Positions 20,633 through 23,691 of a stretch of 23,691 nt of DNA are shown piece by piece (position 1 is the stretch's first letter; each line of letters begins with the position of its first letter). The translations under genes and the position numbers were made by a program. The stretch is from positions 1-23,691 of the forward strand of contig DBYV01000058.1 in assembly GCA_002310995.1 (NCBI GenBank), in the 5' to 3' direction. Below the pieces are notes generated by a model. It saw only the letters and a list, made by a program, of their open reading frames with translations. It was not told the DNA's origin and did not search any database. The DNA comes from a bacterium UBP6_UBA1177 (GTDB lineage: Bacteria; UBP6; UBA1177).

Positions 20633-21180
20633 TTTTCAAATCCTGCCAGACCCGCTTTGAAAGCGGTGATCAGCATGATTGACTTGGCGTCAACGATCTG
20701 TTTTTCTTCGATCATTTTCCATGCTTCTTCGGGTGTCACTTCGAGTATTTCAAGGTCCTCGTCGATTTCGGGAAAGAGTTTGCGCTCGCCTTCGGGAATT
20801 TTTTCGACTAAAGCTGTGAAATAGTGCATGTATTCGTCACTGCAGCCGCATGAGGTGTAGGCTTCGAAGGTCTTTTTAATTTTTATCGGGCGGTAGCCGG
20901 TCTCTTCCTCAAGTTCCCTGATTATGCAGTGCGTCGGATCTTCGCCTTTGTCGATTTTTCCCGCCGGAATCTCATAAATCCAGCGGTCAATCGGCGTGCG
21001 GTACTGCTTTTCGAGAAGGATTTTACCCTCTTTCGTGATAGCTAAAATCGATGCGGTTCCGCAGAACCTGATGATTGAATGGTGAACCCTTCGTCCTGAT
21101 TTGTCGAGTTCGACCTCCGACACTGTAAAAACCCGCATGTCTGCGACTTGTTTTTCTGAAATTATCGTGTTTTTTGCCAT
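20629..21180 (-). CDS. Nudix hydrolase (ADP-ribose pyrophosphatase type)
   Basis: A 183-residue Nudix enzyme that splits a nucleoside diphosphate linked to another group. The Nudix box is perfect: G74-x5-E80-x7-R88-E-L-E-E-E-T-G-Y96, with E91 to E93 as metal ligands. The upstream Q-Y-R-x-P-x-x-x-W-x-Y-E-I-P-A-G segment is typical of ADP-ribose pyrophosphatases, which clear free ADP-ribose, although ADP-sugars are possible. GAGG, 6 bases ahead of the ATG, overlaps the TGA stop of the TrmN-like gene, and the stop overlaps the next start by 4 bases. The gene is thus tightly embedded between two RNA methyltransferase genes. Confidence 0.9.
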   Translation of the reverse strand: MAKNTIISEKQVADMRVFTVSEVELDKSGRRVHHSIIRFCGTASILAITKEGKILLEKQYRTPIDRWIYEIPAGKIDKGEDPTHCIIRELEEETGYRPIKIKKTFEAYTSCGCSDEYMHYFTALVEKIPEGERKLFPEIDEDLEILEVTPEEAWKMIEEKQIVDAKSIMLITAFKAGLAGFEK

Positions 21181-21188
21181 GTTTTACC

Positions 21189-21920
21189 TCACTTTTTCGG
21201 TTTAAATCCGCAAAGTATTCTCGCGTCATTGTATTCTTTTGTGTGATTGCCTGATGAATCCCTCATTACAAGGAGCTTTTGTTCAGTTTTTGTCTCGGAA
21301 AAAGATGCCAAAAATATCGAAATAAGCGCCTGCTTTCCCTCCTTCGGAATGAAGTCAACCCTTGAATTGATGAACATTCCGCAGTTTTTGGCTGCGGCGT
21401 AAACCCTGGAAGCGTATAAAAAAGGATACACTGTTATGAAAAACCCCTTTTCTGAAAGGTGTTTCGCGGCAGTTTTGAAGTAATCGTCAATGCTTCCGTT
21501 GAGTTCAAAACGGGCTGCCGCCTTGTCATCGTTTTCACTGATCGGCCCTTCAGCACTCTGGTAGTATGGCGGTGTCGAAGTGATGAGATCAAATTTTTCG
21601 TCAAGAGCCAGCTCGCGCAGATCTCCGTGGATTATGTGAAATCTATTTTTAAGACCGTTGATCTCAAGCGATTTTTCGGCAAGTTCATAGCGGTTCGGTC
21701 TGATTTCGATGCCGATGCCGCTCAAAGCAGGGAATTTCCATAAAACTATCATGGGAACGCTTGCAAGGCCGCTTCCGAGGTCGAGAAAGCGCGACGGCGG
21801 GTTGGCCGAAACCGTTTTTATCGCAAGCCATGCGGTCAAAAGGTCATCTGTGCTGTAACGCTGCCCGTTTTCAGGTTGAAAAATCTTGAAATTACCCGAT
21901 AATGTGTCGCATCTGGTCAT
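21189..21920 (-). CDS. TrmN6-like SAM-dependent methyltransferase
   Basis: A 243-residue class I methyltransferase resembling TrmN (YfiC), which methylates N6 of A37 in tRNA1(Val). The N terminus Q-P-E-N-G-Q-R-Y-S-T-D-D-L-L matches the family's opening motif. SAM motif I is L-D-L-G-S-G at 46-51 and the acidic motif II is G-I-E-I-R-P at 70-75. The target-base motif, N-P-P-Y in adenine N6 methyltransferases, reads S-T-P-P-Y-Y at 115-120, so Asn is replaced by Thr. A T-P-P-Y form occurs, as far as I recall, in related deltaproteobacterial proteins. The role is probably tRNA or rRNA modification but the substrate is uncertain. It starts 12 bases after the activator stop with a poor site (GGTG), fitting coupled translation, and is followed within 9 bases by the Nudix gene. 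Confidence 0.78.
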   Translation of the reverse strand: MTRCDTLSGNFKIFQPENGQRYSTDDLLTAWLAIKTVSANPPSRFLDLGSGLASVPMIVLWKFPALSGIGIEIRPNRYELAEKSLEINGLKNRFHIIHGDLRELALDEKFDLITSTPPYYQSAEGPISENDDKAAARFELNGSIDDYFKTAAKHLSEKGFFITVYPFLYASRVYAAAKNCGMFINSRVDFIPKEGKQALISIFLASFSETKTEQKLLVMRDSSGNHTKEYNDARILCGFKPKK

Positions 21921-21931
21921 GTTTCACCGCG

Positions 21932-23347
21932 TCAGAACTGAAGATCAGCGCTTCCGAGAATGCTTTTGCCGGAGTAGGCGAAGCGCGTTATCACGCTTTT
22001 GAGTTCGCGCACGTTGCCTGGCCAGTCGTAGGATACGAGTTTTTCCGCGGCGGTTTCTTCAATAACGAGTTCTCTGCCGCTCAGAGCGCGGTACAGGTGC
22101 TTCGCAAGCGGGATGATGTCGTCTTTGTGTTCGCGCAGAGGCGGGATCTGGATGTGAAGAGTCGAAACTCTGTAGAAAAGGTCTTTTCTGAAAGTCTGTG
22201 CCGCGACTGCATCTTCAAGATTTTTGTTAGTCGCAAGAACGAGGTTCACGTCAACTGTCCTTCCGACACCGCTTTCGCCGACTTTGCGCACTTTCCAGTC
22301 TTCAAGAACGCGGAGAAGTTTCGACTGAAGATTTATCGGAATTTCAGCGATTTCATCAAGGAAGAGGGTGCCTCCGTCAGCCTGCATGAATGCGCCGTCA
22401 CGCTCTTCCGCGCCGGTAAAGCCGCCCTTTGCCGTGCCGAAAAGCTCGCTCTCTGCCAGTGTTTCAGGGATGCTCGCTGCGTTGTAAGTGATGAAAGCCC
22501 CTTTTCTGCCGCTTGTTTTGTGGATAAATTCGGCGAAGACCTCTTTACCCGAGCCGCTTTCGCCCGAAAGAAGGATTATCGGATGGTTGCGGAAAAGAAC
22601 GGGCTGGTTGAGCCAGTTTTCGATCTGCTCGAAATATGGCGAAAGGCTGCCTGCGAGGAAAGTTTCGCTCGTTTTTTCCTTGTTGATTTTTATTGTGACA
22701 TCGTGCCTTCCGGCAATCGAAAGGTTATATTTGCCTTCTTCAAGAATGCCGCTGTTGATCCTGACGCCGTTTACCCACGTGCCGTTTTTCCCTGTGTTGA
22801 TGAAGTTTACACCTTTTTCCTGCATTTCGAGAATGACGTGTTCGCTTGAAACCTCGTTGAAGGCTACGGAAATATCAGCGTTTTTCCTGCCGATAACGAT
22901 TTTGCGTCCGGGCCTGAAAACAAAAGTTTTGTGCATTCCTTCGTAGGTTGTCTCGATGTTCTTGAACTCGGTCGGTTCATCCTCGATTATCAGTGTGTTG
23001 CCCGCTTTGGAAGGGGCTTCGTCCGCAGCTGAAAGAACGGAAAGATTTGATGTGGGCGAGAATGAAAAGCTGAAATCCTGAAGTGAGAAAACGTCGGAAT
23101 TCTCGAAAACTTCGCCGCCGGAAACTTTTTTACCGTTGAGTTTGAACTCGCCGGATGCCGGATAAAGGCACCATGAGTAGTCTTTTTTCTCGAAGTTGAA
23201 CTCTTTGCGCATCACGAGCTCGCAACTTTGGAGTTCCTGAGGGAAGAGAATGTCGCCCTCGCTGCCGCCGATGACGATTTTTTTTCTCGCACTGTTTATA
23301 TAAAAGGAAAAAAGATGCTTAATACCTCTATATATAAGAAGATACAT
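21932..23347 (-). CDS. FHA-domain sigma-54-type AAA+ activator lacking an HTH
   Basis: A 471-residue protein with two forkhead-associated (FHA) regions and a sigma-54 activator AAA+ domain. The N-terminal part (about 12-100) looks like a degenerate FHA; the second (about 140-220) has I-G-R154-K, S-S-E-H and N-T-G-K-N-G-T-W-V-N-G, the phosphothreonine-binding pattern. The ATPase has Walker A G-E-S-G-S-G-K-E at 262-269, loop 1 G-G-F-T-G-A at 308-313 in place of G-A-F-T-G-A, Walker B G-T-L-F-L-D-E-I at 326-333, arginine residues in F-R-K-D-L-F-Y-R, and W-P-G-N-V-R-E-L at 442-449. It stops about 22 residues later, with no helix-turn-helix. I start at the ATG at 23347, with GAGG 6 bases ahead; the longer frame begins with TTG at 23365. 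It may act from solution on sigma-54 holoenzyme, or work as a phosphopeptide-responsive ATPase. First gene of a four-gene operon. Confidence 0.87.
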   Translation of the reverse strand: MYLLIYRGIKHLFSFYINSARKKIVIGGSEGDILFPQELQSCELVMRKEFNFEKKDYSWCLYPASGEFKLNGKKVSGGEVFENSDVFSLQDFSFSFSPTSNLSVLSAADEAPSKAGNTLIIEDEPTEFKNIETTYEGMHKTFVFRPGRKIVIGRKNADISVAFNEVSSEHVILEMQEKGVNFINTGKNGTWVNGVRINSGILEEGKYNLSIAGRHDVTIKINKEKTSETFLAGSLSPYFEQIENWLNQPVLFRNHPIILLSGESGSGKEVFAEFIHKTSGRKGAFITYNAASIPETLAESELFGTAKGGFTGAEERDGAFMQADGGTLFLDEIAEIPINLQSKLLRVLEDWKVRKVGESGVGRTVDVNLVLATNKNLEDAVAAQTFRKDLFYRVSTLHIQIPPLREHKDDIIPLAKHLYRALSGRELVIEETAAEKLVSYDWPGNVRELKSVITRFAYSGKSILGSADLQF

Positions 23348-23374
23348 GCAAACCTCAAAAATCAAAACCGCAAT

Positions 23375-23402
23375 ATTTTAATAAAGAAAGAGAAAAAGAC
23401 AA
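23375..23402 (-). promoter_or_regulatory. Candidate sigma-70 promoter for the FHA activator operon
   Basis: On the minus strand TTGTCT (23402-23397) and TAAAAT (23380-23375) have a 16-base spacer, with a predicted start near 23368, about 20 bases before the ATG at 23347. The repeat-rich tract lies immediately upstream. Confidence 0.45.
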
Positions 23403-23410
23403 GAATTGAT

Positions 23411-23520
23411 CGTGACGACGTCACGTTGTTACGTCGTCCGATGTTTTTTTAGCCGCCGTTTGTCTTTCTTTTGATGCGGCTTTTTTTATCGTTACGACGT
23501 CACGTCGTTTCGTCGTTACG
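23411..23520. repeat. Paired ACGACGTCACGT repeats flanking a stem-loop
   Basis: ACGACGTCACGT occurs at 23415-23426 and again at 23494-23505; each is followed by a related GTTACGTCGT / GTTTCGTCGT tail, giving two similar copies of about 26 bases. Each copy is internally symmetrical: GTGACG-A-CGTCAC at 23413-23425, ACGACGT...ACGTCGT at 23415-23437, and ACGACG...CGTCGT in the second. Between them lies the hairpin described at 23451-23487. No coding signal is seen here. Confidence 0.7.
23451..23487 (+). terminator. Terminator-like hairpin with no obvious plus-strand gene
   Basis: AGCCGC (23451-23456), a 19-base pyrimidine-rich loop, GCGGCT (23476-23481) and a T run to 23487. Seven T residues also precede the stem. 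Its orientation would stop plus-strand transcripts, yet no plus-strand gene lies upstream within the window. It may block antisense transcription or be part of the repeat unit. Confidence 0.5.
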
Positions 23521-23524
23521 TTTT

Positions 23525-23576
23525 GCCGCCGGTCGATATGTCGAAATAACGAAATATTGATATATCGAGCGGCGGC
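23525..23576. repeat. Long inverted repeat, 15-bp stem
   Basis: GCCGCCGGTCGATAT (23525-23539) pairs with ATATCGAGCGGCGGC (23562-23576), 14 of 15 positions matching with one G-G mismatch, around a 22-base loop. The loop and the 3' flank share the words GAAATATTGA (23551-23560 and 23577-23586) and CGAAATAACGA/CGGAATAACGA (23542-23552 and 23592-23602). The remaining bases 23611-23691 are AT-rich with no gene or clear signal. Confidence 0.75.
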
Positions 23577-23691
23577 GAAATATTGAAATATCGGAATAAC
23601 GACATAAAAGTGTTTTGCGGTGGCAAAAAATTGTCCAGTAAAATCCGTCAGTTGTGCAAAAAAAGGAAAAAAGTGAAAAAAATAATTTGAC

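Noticed and set aside
21902..22849. A 315-codon plus-strand open frame opposite the FHA activator
   Set aside because: Shadow of the AAA+ coding region; composition is biased to Phe, Val and Cys and no start signal precedes it.
23500..23691. Minus-strand frame open from the right edge for 63 codons
   Set aside because: It reads through the inverted-repeat tract, yields a low-quality peptide full of repeat-derived words, and has no family match. It could only be a gene tail, and the repeats explain it better.

Overview
The window reads as bacterial chromosome: dense genes on both strands, short spacers, Shine-Dalgarno sites ahead of most starts, standard code, and no rRNA, tRNA, CRISPR array, integrase or transposase that I could see. 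Several proteins carry type II signal peptides ending in a cysteine followed by Gly/Ser-, Asp/Glu- or Pro/Thr-rich linkers, which points to a Gram-negative cell rich in lipoproteins. The linker style, paired DUF1566 domains, an FHA/sigma-54 activator and a TPPY-type TrmN-like methyltransferase resemble Deltaproteobacteria/Myxococcota-like lineages. That placement is an inference from style, not a phylogeny.

Layout. 156-3427 (minus) is an envelope operon: an arylsulfotransferase-like lipoprotein, a secreted protein of unknown function, and two lipoproteins built from a six-cysteine module. 3657-8133 (plus) is a tight run: MoxR ATPase, an Lgt-like membrane protein, glucose-6-phosphate isomerase and UDP-glucose 4-epimerase. 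Transketolase (8204-10201, minus) converges on it, so central sugar metabolism clusters here. 10338-11235 (plus) is a compact module: candidate promoters, a strongly structured leader RNA and an Abi-family HEPN protein with its own terminator. Converging on it are a nucleotidyltransferase and MsrA (11239-12534, minus). 12618-15893 (plus) holds a long repeat-bearing DUF1566 lipoprotein and S-adenosylhomocysteine hydrolase. 15913-17864 (minus) is a two-gene overlap of an orphan coiled-coil protein and a PhnP-like metallo-beta-lactamase-fold enzyme. 17943-19436 (minus) is a POT-like transporter. 19544-23347 (minus) is an operon of an FHA/sigma-54 activator without a DNA-binding domain, a TrmN-like methyltransferase, a Nudix hydrolase and an RlmD/TrmA-family rRNA/tRNA uracil methyltransferase. 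The right edge (23403-23691) has no convincing gene but is packed with inverted and direct repeats.

Most of the window is housekeeping metabolism, RNA modification and envelope lipoproteins. The best candidate for an under-described system is the RNA-HEPN module at 10338-11235. The RNA has two perfect 8-bp helices, continuous on the 3' side with a 15-nt bulge on the 5' side, directly ahead of a putative HEPN ribonuclease. This is the architecture expected of an RNA-controlled toxin or abortive-infection gene. The next most interesting items are the six-cysteine lipoprotein module, the arylsulfotransferase with Gln where I expect the sulfate-binding Arg, the activator lacking HTH, and the repeat-structured right edge.
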